Assembly: GCF_001752395.1 (NCBI RefSeq)
Contig: NZ_MKEK01000001.1
Location: 2,799,608-2,863,607, forward strand
Source of the DNA: Rheinheimera salexigens
GTDB lineage: Bacteria > Pseudomonadota > Gammaproteobacteria > Enterobacterales > Alteromonadaceae
Length of the DNA: 64,000 bases
Direction of reading: 5' to 3'
In this document: positions 1-7,322 of the stretch, piece after piece
Layout: every line of letters starts with the position of its first letter
How positions within the stretch are numbered: the stretch's first letter is position 1
Notes under the pieces: generated by a model
Seen by the model: only the letters and a program-made list of their open reading frames with translations
Database searches by the model: none
Told to the model about the DNA's origin: nothing
Position numbers and translations under genes: made by a program

Positions 1-1
1 C

Positions 2-199
2 GATAAAATAAACTCGTTTTATAATATTATTGGTAAAAATAATATTAAAATTATTTCTTTACCTGTATGCCCTATGCCTGAATCGTTCACATGGAATGAT
101 GAGTTAATCAGGCCCCAAGTTAATAGTATTACAAAACAACGTAACTATCTTAGAGTTTTTATTGAGAAAATATCGTTGTTACAAAATGGAGTTGAATAA
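2..199 (+). CDS. C-terminal end of an unrecognised protein
   Basis: An open frame enters from the window edge and runs about 65 codons to a TAA at 197-199. The visible part is Asn/Ile/Lys-rich and ends in a likely helix, with no motif I can assign. The stop codon shares its last base with the ATG of the next gene (TAATG), so the two are probably translationally coupled and work together. Base composition is clearly AT-rich, as in the next gene and unlike the chromosomal genes further right. Function unknown. Confidence 0.5.
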   Translation, partial: DKINSFYNIIGKNNIKIISLPVCPMPESFTWNDELIRPQVNSITKQRNYLRVFIEKISLLQNGVE

Positions 200-645
200 T
201 GGAGCAAAGTAATTCAAGTGAGTTAGATAAACTCGTTTCCATGGCTGAAGAAGTGTCAGATACAGTTAATAAAATAAAAACTCAAATTTCAAAATTAAGG
301 AGTATGGCTGTAGTTTCATTTTTTGGTATTTATGCAACTATGGGTTTGATTTATATAATTATTCACCCTTCAAAGTGGATTATTGAACAACCTCTTTTTT
401 TACTGATTTTTTTGATTTTACTGACGCTTATTTTAGGTGTCGCCTCATTATTTTATTTTTTCCAATATATCATCAAGCATCGAGTGTATCGGAATAAGTT
501 AACTGCAGAAATTCAAATACTATACAGGTTACTGGATATGGTTCATGAGTATAAAGATAATATTTACGATACAAAACTAAGTTATGTTGAAGAAGCCATA
601 TTAGATATGAAACTGAGAAGATTAGAATTTTCAAGTAAAAATTAG
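199..645 (+). CDS. Two-transmembrane-helix protein, SLATT-like architecture
   Basis: This 148-residue protein has an N-terminal charged helical stretch (about 1-35), two hydrophobic segments (about 37-55 and 64-92) joined by a short loop, and a C-terminal charged helix (about 95-148). That layout, coiled helix then two membrane helices then coiled helix, resembles SLATT-type membrane effectors of defence systems, but no family motif is certain. It starts on the stop codon of the upstream partial gene. Composition is very AT-rich, which suggests recent acquisition. It converges on the phage Q-like gene. It could also be an unrelated membrane anchor or an exclusion protein. Confidence 0.6.
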   Translation: MEQSNSSELDKLVSMAEEVSDTVNKIKTQISKLRSMAVVSFFGIYATMGLIYIIIHPSKWIIEQPLFLLIFLILLTLILGVASLFYFFQYIIKHRVYRNKLTAEIQILYRLLDMVHEYKDNIYDTKLSYVEEAILDMKLRRLEFSSKN

Positions 646-755
646 CTCTTAATACTGAGTCAAATTACTAAAAGGCCACCTAAACGGAATTTGTGACTGG
701 ATCTGTTTTAATTATATTTTACCATCACTTAACTTTTATCAAGACGTCATAGTTT

Positions 756-1097
756 TTATGAATATTCTTGAAATAAAATAGTCTCAGCATGTAGCAGTGC
801 TAAACGCTCCGTTAAGCTAAGCTTTTTCTGTTTAATATAACGCTTAGTGATTACTGCTTTTTGCTGTAGTGGTAAGGTATGCATTTTCTTATCAAGCTGT
901 TCTATGTAATGAGGCACAAATATTTCATCAGCTTGGTGACTAAATAAATGTTTATCAGAGCTGATCCAAATTCCTGTTTGTAACATCTCACAACATCGAG
1001 CTGTTACCGATGTGCTGGCATAGCCTTGTAGCAACTCTTTGTTTGCCCAAAACCTACCCCACTGTTTTAACTCTGCTCGAAGTTCACGTATATTCAT
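756..1097 (-). CDS. Antiterminator Q-like phage protein
   Basis: The 113-residue product begins with a helix containing W13-G-R-F-W and has the look of the Q-like/late-regulator family of gammaproteobacterial phages: an Arg/Trp-rich N-terminus, a GYASTS segment, then a sigma-like helical C-terminus around LPLQQKAVITKRYI. In such phages this gene closes the early operon and allows late transcription. Here it is the last leftward gene and is followed by AT-rich genes on the other strand rather than lysis or packaging genes. Start is ATG, two bases after the stop of the XRE gene. Family assignment is from general resemblance only. Confidence 0.5.
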   Translation of the reverse strand: MNIRELRAELKQWGRFWANKELLQGYASTSVTARCCEMLQTGIWISSDKHLFSHQADEIFVPHYIEQLDKKMHTLPLQQKAVITKRYIKQKKLSLTERLALLHAETILFQEYS

Positions 1098-1099
1098 TA

Positions 1100-1333
1100 T
1101 TATGATGTCTCCCGTGCTATGGTTATGGCGTCTAATAATTCAATTTTAAAAGCACTCTCACAAATCTGCATAGTCTGCCCAAAGCTTGGTTCTGTTTTCT
1201 TATGTTCCCATCGTTGATAAGTACTACGATCAATATTAGACATAAAGCAGACTTCCTCTTGAGTAAGCCCAATCTTTAAACGTACACTGCGTAGTATATG
1301 CCCACCATGCAACCTAACAGATTCATTCGACAT
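1100..1333 (-). CDS. Small XRE-family helix-turn-helix protein
   Basis: A 77-residue protein consisting of one HTH_3-type domain: the helices around LKIGLTQEEVCFMSNIDRS and TYQRWEHKKTEPSF fit the Cro/CI fold. I chose the ATG at 1333, preceded by a strong GGGAGG site, over an upstream in-frame start. It lies between the RuvC-like and Q-like genes in the leftward operon, so it probably tunes early or late phage transcription. It is a DNA-binding protein with unknown target. Confidence 0.75.
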   Translation of the reverse strand: MSNESVRLHGGHILRSVRLKIGLTQEEVCFMSNIDRSTYQRWEHKKTEPSFGQTMQICESAFKIELLDAITIARETS

Positions 1334-1334
1334 A

Positions 1335-1784
1335 CTACCTCCCAAACAACGCAATTAATGCTGCGTCGCGGCAATCTTCATTACTACGGCCAGTCCAACC
1401 GGTTAACTTATTAAAGTAAGCTGCATCTTTTTTACAGCGGGTTTTATGCCCACCCATTAATGGTCTACACGGTTTCACCTGGTATCCTGCTGCAGTAATT
1501 GTTTCTATTAATAAAGTGGCCACTGCTTTTACTTGTCCCACGTTCTGGCTAATGCGGTCATTAACCGCTTGTTTGTTTATGGCCTTGGGTAAAGCTCTTG
1601 GGAATGTTGGCTTTATTAAATTAGGTTCTTCTATTTTAACCTGCAGCTGCTGCGGCGAACCTTGCTTAGTTAACCAGGCAACAACCTCAGCAAAAGGCAC
1701 GCGCTGCAGCTGCTCGATAGTGCGACCGTTTATTACAGCAAAACCACTTGCAGTTAAGTCTGGGTCTATACCTATAATTATCAT
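1335..1784 (-). CDS. RuvC-like Holliday junction resolvase of phage type
   Basis: The 149-residue protein opens with MIIIGIDPDLTASGFAV, the first RNase H-fold strand with Asp7. Acidic E52-E53 in KIEEPN and D137/D140 in the terminal helix SNEDCRDAALIALFG complete a plausible metal-binding set, as in RuvC resolvases. Phages use such enzymes to resolve branched DNA before packaging. It lies between integrase and the XRE gene in the leftward operon, separated from integrase by an 81-base gap. Length is slightly short of cellular RuvC. Other RNase H-like nucleases are possible. Confidence 0.75.
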   Translation of the reverse strand: MIIIGIDPDLTASGFAVINGRTIEQLQRVPFAEVVAWLTKQGSPQQLQVKIEEPNLIKPTFPRALPKAINKQAVNDRISQNVGQVKAVATLLIETITAAGYQVKPCRPLMGGHKTRCKKDAAYFNKLTGWTGRSNEDCRDAALIALFGR

Positions 1785-1865
1785 TAAAACCCCTATTAAA
1801 ACTTTCCGTACTGTAAAATTCTAAAATTGAATAAAACCTTTTATTTATAATGCATTACCTAATAA

Positions 1866-3074
1866 TTAAGTTTTATCAATGCCTGTATTGTGCAAACTAT
1901 TAAGTGATGTATTTAACCAGTCGTGATACTGCGATAACGCAACATGTTTAACCTCTAATGCATCAGCATTTATATACACTGCATCTAAACCTTTCTGCTT
2001 ATGGTTAAGCATTCGCTCGCCTACCCAGTAATCAATGCCTATAGTTGCCCAAGCACTTCTAGCAAGTTTTCGTAAATCATGTGCGCTAAACTTACCTGCT
2101 GATGCTGCTCTAATCAGTTTCTGAGCATCATTGTGTGAATAGGCTTTACGGTTATATTCAAATAAATACTCACCTTGGCTTAGCTCCCTAAAAGCCAGTA
2201 GCATAGCTTTAGCCTGCTTAGTAATCGGCATAATGTGGTTGGAGTCAGTTTTAGTAATGGCAGCCGGTATCGTGATCTGATTAACTTCAAAGTCGAAGTA
2301 ACACCATTTAAGTTTTCTGGTTTCACCTATGCGCGTAGCAAACATCATCATAAACAACAGCATGGTTTTAACTGGCTCGGATAAACCTATTATTAACGCC
2401 ATAGTACGGCCAGCGTCACTTACTAATAACCGCCCTTGCTTAGGCTCAATGCGCCGTTGAATGTGATCACCAAACCGCATTGTGGCCATAGGGTTAATGC
2501 TTACTAAGCCCAGTTCATTGGCACTTTTAAAAGCCCGTTTTAATACAGCAAAATATTGTCTAATGGTGGACGGTTTAAGTGATGCATTCTGTAGCGGTAG
2601 CATTAAACGCTCATCAATAACTAATTTAGTTAAATCAGTAATTTTGATATTGGCCAAACGTGGTACCAGATGCTTTTCAATAGCGCATTTAACCCCTTTA
2701 CGGCGGCTATCGCTTTTAACAGACTCGCGTTCAATACGGCCTAAATACCAAGTAAGCAGCTGGCCAACCGTTGCAAAATCACTATTTTGTACATCAGTAC
2801 CAGTTGCTAATTTTTTCAATATTTCAGGAACTATCGAATGTGCATCTTTAGTTTTTAGTGCTGGCCAGTAACCTAACCGCTGTCTTAACTTTTTACCTGC
2901 TTCATATCGCACCAAATACCACGTCCCTTTATCGCGATTTTTATGTATGCGTAACGCTAACGGGTGCCTATGATCACGTAGTTCACCAATCGTTAAATCT
3001 GCTGCAAATCGAACCACAGCAGCATCAGTTATTGCTAACGCGACAGATTTCATTAACGCAGCAGACTTCATCAT
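1866..3074 (-). CDS. int: Tyrosine-family phage integrase
   Basis: A 402-residue site-specific recombinase. An N-terminal DUF4102-like arm-binding region (about 20-95) is followed by a SAM-like core-binding domain (about 100-195) and the catalytic domain. The catalytic set is visible: R248 (ATRIGETR), K275 (ITKTDSN), H332-x-x-R335 (SAHDLR), H358 and the nucleophile Y367 (LDAVYIN). It catalyses prophage integration and excision. The gene sits inside the leftward replication operon, overlapping the upstream 68-codon gene by 4 bases, and is over 11 kb from the inferred right boundary, which is unusual for a prophage integrase. It looks intact. Confidence 0.95.
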   Translation of the reverse strand: MMKSAALMKSVALAITDAAVVRFAADLTIGELRDHRHPLALRIHKNRDKGTWYLVRYEAGKKLRQRLGYWPALKTKDAHSIVPEILKKLATGTDVQNSDFATVGQLLTWYLGRIERESVKSDSRRKGVKCAIEKHLVPRLANIKITDLTKLVIDERLMLPLQNASLKPSTIRQYFAVLKRAFKSANELGLVSINPMATMRFGDHIQRRIEPKQGRLLVSDAGRTMALIIGLSEPVKTMLLFMMMFATRIGETRKLKWCYFDFEVNQITIPAAITKTDSNHIMPITKQAKAMLLAFRELSQGEYLFEYNRKAYSHNDAQKLIRAASAGKFSAHDLRKLARSAWATIGIDYWVGERMLNHKQKGLDAVYINADALEVKHVALSQYHDWLNTSLNSLHNTGIDKT

Positions 3075-3277
3075 TCCTCAATAACCGCCTTATTGGTAAA
3101 GGTTTTAACGTTTTCAAGATGATCAACAATCAGCAATAATTCATTGCCGGCTAATTCATCAGCACGATAAACCGACTGCAGATCAGCTGGGGCATTTTCT
3201 AACGTGTTAGCAGCTGCACTACGCAAGTGGTTTATTGCTTCTTGTATGTGATACTGCGTTTCAAATTTATGTGTCAT
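3071..3277 (-). CDS. Small phage protein of unknown function
   Basis: A 68-residue acidic, mostly helical protein with no recognised motif. It overlaps its upstream and downstream neighbours by 4 bases each (ATGA type), which supports it being a real, co-translated member of the operon between the DnaC-like gene and integrase. Its position could suit an excisionase or regulator, but it lacks an obvious winged-helix or basic patch, so no function is assigned. Confidence 0.6.
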   Translation of the reverse strand: MTHKFETQYHIQEAINHLRSAAANTLENAPADLQSVYRADELAGNELLLIVDHLENVKTFTNKAVIEE

Positions 3278-3480
3278 GCCTTACCCTCACCAAAGTCATT
3301 GCGGTATTTGTTTAGCGCTGCTCTATGCTGTTCTCGCTGCTTTTCAGGCATATCCGCTAATTTATTTTGAATAGCTAACCGGTTCATTTTCCCAGCACGT
3401 TTCTGATACAACCAAAAACAAGCTAAGGTTTCTGCTGCTGCCATTTCTTGCTGTTCTTTTGGCAACTGGCAAAGGTTCAT
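3274..3480 (-). CDS. Small phage protein of unknown function
   Basis: A 68-residue, Lys/Arg/Gln-rich helical protein (CFWLYQKRAGKMNRL is its most distinctive stretch). The ATG at 3480 follows the DnaC-like stop by 14 bases, and its stop overlaps the next start by 4 bases. Compositional pattern and spacing match the surrounding replication operon. No homologous family recognised. Confidence 0.6.
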   Translation of the reverse strand: MNLCQLPKEQQEMAAAETLACFWLYQKRAGKMNRLAIQNKLADMPEKQREQHRAALNKYRNDFGEGKA

Positions 3481-3494
3481 ATTGTTTGCACTCC

Positions 3495-4253
3495 TTATCT
3501 TCTGCTGCGACCAGTGAAAGCCAAAACTAAACCGCCATCTTCGCGCAAACGGTCAACAACACGAGTACCTACAGCTTCTTTAACACCTGTAATATCTAAA
3601 TTGCTCACCAGAACAGTTGGCAGCATGTTGTTGTAACGGCCATCGATAACATCAAAAATAAATAGCTTTTCTGTATCGCTGCCATAGCCCATACCCACTT
3701 CGTCAATCACCAGTAAATCGATGCTTGCAAACTTTTTTATCAACTGTGTTTCTGTAAAGTGTGCACCAGGCCGCCAGCAATCTTTTAGCTCTCTGATCAG
3801 GTCTTGCATTTTCACAATGCGGCAACGCTTACCTGAAGCTAGCAATTGATTTACCGTTGCAGACATCAGCAATGTTTTACCTGTTCCTAGACTGCCGCAC
3901 ATAACCATATTTCCACTGCCGTCTAACTGAATTTTGTTACAAAAAAGCTTTATGCTTGCGAGGTTTTTAGCTTCGTGATCTTCTTCTGGAACGTAATCAT
4001 CAAAACATGCATCAACATTGCGCAGTGATACACCCGCTTCAATTCTCGACCGTCTAACCAAGTCAGCAGCCTGTTTTTTAGCAAGCTGAGCATCTTCAGC
4101 ACGTTGTTTTTGGTTGTTCTCAACAGCGCACTTAGGGCAATAATCATTTTTAAAAAACTTAGTGCCCATTGGCAGAAAACGCATTTCGTAATCACCGTGC
4201 TTTGCACAGTGTAAAAGTTGAATGTTTTTTGGCATTTCAGTCACTAAATTCAT
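3495..4253 (-). CDS. DnaC-like helicase loader ATPase
   Basis: A 252-residue AAA+ protein. The N-terminus has a likely zinc finger (C16-x2-H19 and C39-x2-C42). Walker A is GSLGTGKT (about 120-127) and Walker B is LLVIDEVG (D184-E185). Late residues around SNLD and RVVDRLRE fit the sensor 1 and Arg-finger regions of the DnaC/IstB group. In phages this loads host DnaB helicase onto the origin, the role of lambda P. It overlaps the O-like gene by 4 bases, the usual initiator-plus-loader pair. Confidence 0.9.
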   Translation of the reverse strand: MNLVTEMPKNIQLLHCAKHGDYEMRFLPMGTKFFKNDYCPKCAVENNQKQRAEDAQLAKKQAADLVRRSRIEAGVSLRNVDACFDDYVPEEDHEAKNLASIKLFCNKIQLDGSGNMVMCGSLGTGKTLLMSATVNQLLASGKRCRIVKMQDLIRELKDCWRPGAHFTETQLIKKFASIDLLVIDEVGMGYGSDTEKLFIFDVIDGRYNNMLPTVLVSNLDITGVKEAVGTRVVDRLREDGGLVLAFTGRSRR

Positions 4254-5122
4254 AAAGCCCCCGATGTATAATTTTGTTTTTCAAACGAATGCGGTAACTT
4301 TTGTTTGCTGGGCGAAGCCCTAGCGTTAATCAGCCACTCGTACTCAAAACCAGCCCAACCTTTCATCATCGCTTCACCCAAGCAATCATCTACAGTAAAG
4401 CCAGCGTCAACAGCCAAGCTAAGCTGTTTGGCCAGTCGGTTTACAACGGTTTGTGTCATGGGTGATTTTTTAGCTTTACGAAAAGTTAGGTAATCTTTGA
4501 AAACTTGGTCACTCGGTTTAGCAGGCCAGTTTGAATAATCTAAATCCTTGGCAGCTTTTGCGCGTTCAAGTTTGCTAGCACCAGCGACAGCGGTGCTAAT
4601 CTCTTCTTCAGGAATCAATGAATCAGGAATCAATGAATCAGGAATCAGAGAATCAGCAAGATATTCACCGTCTTTACACGGTGGATTAACCGTTAAAGCA
4701 CCGTTACTATCTTTTCTGTTACCGTTATCCTGTTGTTGTTTAACGGTTTCAGTCTTGGTTTTTGCAGCCTGTTTATCTTTACTGCTAGGGTAAACACCGT
4801 TAATGTCGGGTAATTCACTGGCCTTTTCTGTGTGATGTGGGTTTTGGTGTTTAGTAAAATTAAGTATTTGCACCAGCCTTTCACCGTTAATTTCATAGCG
4901 TTGAATAAAGCCAAATCGCTCTAATTCAGATAACCCATGATCAACATCAACATTATCAGCCGGAAAAACACCCATTCTAATACGCTTGGGTCTATCTTCT
5001 AACCGGCCTTCACGGTCAGATAATGTCCACAGGCCAATAAATAAAAGACGGTATTCAAAAGATAATTCAACCAGATCATCATTAAGAAAAAATGCTGGCT
5101 TAATATTACGTGCTCTGGCCAT
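4250..5122 (-). CDS. Phage replication initiator, O/DnaT-like
   Basis: A 290-residue protein. Residues 1-105 match the winged-helix N-domain common in phage replisome organisers (FFLNDDLVELSFEYRLLFIGL). A low-complexity, Gln/Asn/Lys-rich linker follows (about 110-190) and contains DSLIP repeated three times. The C-terminal part (about 195-275), with a conserved aromatic GWAGFEYEW end, resembles the DnaT/DnaB-interacting module. It is expected to bind the phage origin and recruit the loader encoded next. The linker-coding DNA carries tandem repeats that may be the origin itself, as in lambda O. Not recognised at gene-symbol level. Confidence 0.85.
   Translation of the reverse strand: MARARNIKPAFFLNDDLVELSFEYRLLFIGLWTLSDREGRLEDRPKRIRMGVFPADNVDVDHGLSELERFGFIQRYEINGERLVQILNFTKHQNPHHTEKASELPDINGVYPSSKDKQAAKTKTETVKQQQDNGNRKDSNGALTVNPPCKDGEYLADSLIPDSLIPDSLIPEEEISTAVAGASKLERAKAAKDLDYSNWPAKPSDQVFKDYLTFRKAKKSPMTQTVVNRLAKQLSLAVDAGFTVDDCLGEAMMKGWAGFEYEWLINARASPSKQKLPHSFEKQNYTSGAL
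4608..4652. repeat. Three tandem 15-bp iteron-like repeats in the replication gene
   Basis: Unit TCAGGAATCAATGAA occurs at 4608-4622 and 4623-4637 without change, then as a variant at 4638-4652 (TCAGGAATCAGAGAA). The repeats stay in frame and encode DSLIP three times. Iterons within the initiator gene are known from lambdoid phages, so this is a candidate origin of replication; function is inferred from position only. Confidence 0.65.
4689..4889. repeat. Cluster of six ACCGTTA heptamers next to the iterons
   Basis: ACCGTTA occurs exactly at 4689, 4700, 4721, 4796 and 4883, and in reverse at 4741. They lie in different codon frames and encode different residues, so codon use alone does not account for them. 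They flank the 15-bp repeats on one side and may be initiator-binding sites. The heptamer is short and background density was not computed. Confidence 0.35.
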
Positions 5123-5202
5123 GCTAATTCCTATTGATGATTAGTGGGTTACGGTTTAAACTCTGCATTGGTGATTAACTCCTTATTAGTTAGTTACCTT
5201 TG

Positions 5203-5228
5203 GCCCACTCTGAACAGTGGGCTTTTTT
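5203..5228 (+). terminator. Rho-independent terminator facing against the operon
   Basis: GCCCACT (5203-5209) and AGTGGGC (5216-5222) form a 7-bp stem with a 6-base loop, followed by six T on the plus strand. Genes on both sides are transcribed leftward, so this ends a plus-strand transcript. Its place between the replication gene and the CII-like gene resembles the region of lambda that makes the OOP antisense RNA. Confidence 0.65.
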
Positions 5229-5313
5229 ATTACTGAAATTCTGTTGCTGTCTTTCCGTCGGTCAAGACAACAACCCTTATGGGTTTACGGCAGTTAACCT
5301 CGCCGCGCTGGTG

Positions 5314-5817
5314 TTACTTACCAATCACCGCTGTTGGGTGCTTTGGTAAATCTCTTACTTGACCTTCAACCACCGCATTTAGCGCCAGCGCTTCGTCTAC
5401 AGTTTTCATTAATTTGGCTTTTATTCGCGCAAACTCAGTGCTATCAATCACTCCATCTTCACGTGCAAGACGTATCTCTCCCAGCGCAGCGCCTAATTGT
5501 TCACTAACCCGCATTAACTGGTCACTTAGTTCTTCATCGCAGCTAACGCTGTCTGGTAGTTTTACAAACACACCACCACGTTGTTGGCACCATGTTTCTA
5601 AAATTAAATTGTCATTAGCTTTGTCTGTTAATAAAACGGCATCACGTAAGTACAAATGGTTGCTGTCGTTTTCAGGGTTTAGCTTGTTATAAACAACTGA
5701 AATTTTTTGAAATGTTTCTGCTGAAAAGCGCTCAACACCATATTGGTGACCAACAAAATGTGCAGCATCAAGGGGGCATGAAAAGTGCGTGTTTTTTAAT
5801 GTGCGGTTATTCATCAC
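5314..5817 (-). CDS. CII-like phage regulatory protein (CP76 family)
   Basis: The 167-residue product has the features of the Phage_CP76 family: an N-terminal region with CPLDAAHFVGHQYGVERFSAE, a central part reading Y-N-K-L-N-P-E-N, then a helical C-terminus with an E-D-G-x-I-D-x-x-E-F motif. Members are CII-like activators that influence the lysis-lysogeny decision. It overlaps the stop of the Cro-like gene by one base and lies between it and the replication initiator, the same place as cII in lambda. Confidence 0.75.
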   Translation of the reverse strand: MMNNRTLKNTHFSCPLDAAHFVGHQYGVERFSAETFQKISVVYNKLNPENDSNHLYLRDAVLLTDKANDNLILETWCQQRGGVFVKLPDSVSCDEELSDQLMRVSEQLGAALGEIRLAREDGVIDSTEFARIKAKLMKTVDEALALNAVVEGQVRDLPKHPTAVIGK

Positions 5818-6053
5818 TAAGCTATCCTGTCTTTAGTTACTTTATTTGGGTGTAAGATTTGTAATGCTGAAAACTTACCATCTGTTTCGTTCGCAATTTT
5901 TTTAGCGTATTCGGTTTCACCGGTGTAATCGGTTCTTGGCAATTTTCCAGCTTTAAGCCATTTGTAAACAGCTCTTACACTGACTCCGCAAGCTTTTGCG
6001 ACCCCTGAGACTTTATTTGGAGTTGATTCTATGGCCTGTTCTAAGATATGCAT
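5817..6053 (-). CDS. Cro-like (YdaS-type) HTH regulator
   Basis: A 78-residue protein with a helix-turn-helix at about 14-38 (VSGVAKACGVSVRAVYKWLK). The form KVSGVAKACGVSVRAVYKW is typical of YdaS/Cro proteins that oppose the CI repressor. It is the first gene of the leftward operon, divergent from the CI-like gene, with a palindromic operator over its promoter. Expected role: shut off the repressor and tune early transcription during lytic growth. Confidence 0.8.
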   Translation of the reverse strand: MHILEQAIESTPNKVSGVAKACGVSVRAVYKWLKAGKLPRTDYTGETEYAKKIANETDGKFSALQILHPNKVTKDRIA

Positions 6054-6068
6054 AACCGCCCTTTTATG

Positions 6069-6083
6069 TGTACTTTTGGTACA
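6069..6083. promoter_or_regulatory. Palindromic phage operator between cro-like and CI-like genes
   Basis: TGTACTTTTGGTACA: arms TGTAC and GTACA around a 5-base spacer. It abuts the -10 of the leftward promoter, and 14 of 15 bases recur at 9691-9705 by the rightward promoter. Flanking TGTGAAC (6091-6097) and GTTCACA (6136-6142) form a second, wider inverted repeat. Likely bound by the CI-like and/or Cro-like protein; which one binds is unknown. Confidence 0.7.
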
Positions 6084-6111
6084 TATTAAATGTGAACTGA
6101 CTTTTCTGCAA
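6083..6111 (-). promoter_or_regulatory. Candidate pR-type promoter for the leftward operon
   Basis: On the minus strand, TTGCAG (6106-6111) and TAATAT (6083-6088) are separated by exactly 17 bases, upstream of the Cro-like start at 6053. The match to the consensus is moderate. The operator adjoins the -10, consistent with direct repression. Confidence 0.45.
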
Positions 6112-6146
6112 GTAAAGAAGAGAATTGAATTATTGGTTCACAAAGA

Positions 6147-6551
6147 ATGATAAATTTGAATAGCTTTAGTAAACGACTTTTAGAGTCAGTAGAAGGTGTT
6201 GGAATTAAACGCCATGGAGCAGGAAACTGGCTTGCAGTGCTTACGAAGGTAACTGTGAAAGCTGCGAATAAGTGGCTAAATGGTGAGTCTATCCCTCGCA
6301 GAGAGAATTTAGAGATTATTGCTAAATCAACTAAAGTAAGGGTTGAATGGTTACAGTATGGTGAAGGAGCAAAAACCACCAGTTATGTTAATGAAAATAT
6401 TTCTGATCTTGACGCATTAATTCAACTCGCCACACCCAGAACCCAAACTGAGCTTTTAAAAATAGCAGAAGCAGCAGCGGATGGCCGGCTAACAGAAGAC
6501 GATGTTAAATTACTTAAAGTTATTGCCGATCGGCTAATAAAAAAGGAATAG
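6147..6551 (+). CDS. CI-like repressor lacking a peptidase domain
   Basis: A 134-residue protein. The N-terminus (about 5-70) is an XRE-like HTH domain of the phage/Bacillus CI form (FSKRLLESV, then KAANKWLNGESIPRRENLEII). The remainder is a short helical C-terminus (about 80-134), not the S24 autocleavage domain found in LexA-type repressors, so induction cannot use ordinary self-cleavage. It is divergent from the Cro-like gene across the operator, and three bases separate it from the kinase gene that follows. It could serve as phage repressor, as a HipB-like partner of the kinase, or both. Confidence 0.8.
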   Translation: MINLNSFSKRLLESVEGVGIKRHGAGNWLAVLTKVTVKAANKWLNGESIPRRENLEIIAKSTKVRVEWLQYGEGAKTTSYVNENISDLDALIQLATPRTQTELLKIAEAAADGRLTEDDVKLLKVIADRLIKKE

Positions 6552-6554
6552 CGC

Positions 6555-7322
6555 TTGCTACAAATAGGGTTTGCTACGCTTTACACCACGCCAAGAGAAG
6601 TAACAGATCTAGGTAACATATCGCCATTATGGCTTGGCGATGCCATAACAGCAACTGGCGACACTAGAATGTACCTTAAGGGTGTGACGTACAGTGAGTT
6701 AATAGCCGAATGCTTATGCACTACTATAGGCTCTGCTTTAGGATTACCAGTTACCCAGACCTATATTATAAAAGACCCACATAAGCTATTAAACGAAAAA
6801 TATATTTTAGGTAGCGAAGATGCTGATATGCCGTCATTTAAACGGCACATGTCTATGGCTGATCAAGCACAAAAGCAAGCAATGTGGCACGGCCTTAAAA
6901 ATTGGGGCCAGTTGTATGAGAGTGCGTTGTTTGATGAATGGATAGCTAACCCAGATAGAAATGCAGGTAACTTTTTATGGGATGGTGGTGAGCATTGGTA
7001 TTTAATTGACCATGCTAGGGCTTTATGGACAACCAATAGCAACAACAAGCCTCATGACGTTGCTAAAAACATTTTGGCTGATATCATTAAAGGCTTTTAT
7101 GAAGAAGTGGGTGTTGCCCAACTAAAAAGAAAGCTTGTCTATGAAATACCTAAGTATCAAAATCTTTGCTCGCAAAAGATTATGCTAGCGGCGCGTTGTA
7201 CCGAATTAGATTGTGTTGAAACGGCTGAAAATAAGCTAATATCATTAGTAACTAGAATAAATGCTATGCCCAATCTTGTTGCTAGGCATAGTGAGCAATG
7301 GGATTTATTTAATGCCAATTAG
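6555..7322 (+). CDS. HipA-like protein kinase
   Basis: A 255-residue kinase-fold protein, much shorter than HipA (about 440). Visible features: candidate ATP-binding K42 (MYLKG), helix-C acidic residues E48/E52, the catalytic loop D134-R-N136-A-G-N139 (NPDRNAGN), and a metal-binding I-D152-H. These match the HipA/PI3-kinase-like catalytic pattern and suggest the smaller HipA_2-type family. The start is a TTG at 6555, placed 8 bases after AAAAGG. It follows the repressor by three bases and overlaps the next gene by 11, so all three are one operon. HipA kinases phosphorylate translation factors; the substrate here is unknown. Confidence 0.75.
   Translation: MLQIGFATLYTTPREVTDLGNISPLWLGDAITATGDTRMYLKGVTYSELIAECLCTTIGSALGLPVTQTYIIKDPHKLLNEKYILGSEDADMPSFKRHMSMADQAQKQAMWHGLKNWGQLYESALFDEWIANPDRNAGNFLWDGGEHWYLIDHARALWTTNSNNKPHDVAKNILADIIKGFYEEVGVAQLKRKLVYEIPKYQNLCSQKIMLAARCTELDCVETAENKLISLVTRINAMPNLVARHSEQWDLFNAN

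Noticed and set aside
7261..7311. N-terminal extension of the kinase partner gene
   Set aside because: The extra 17 codons lie deep within the kinase gene and lack a ribosome binding site; ATG 7312 fits better.
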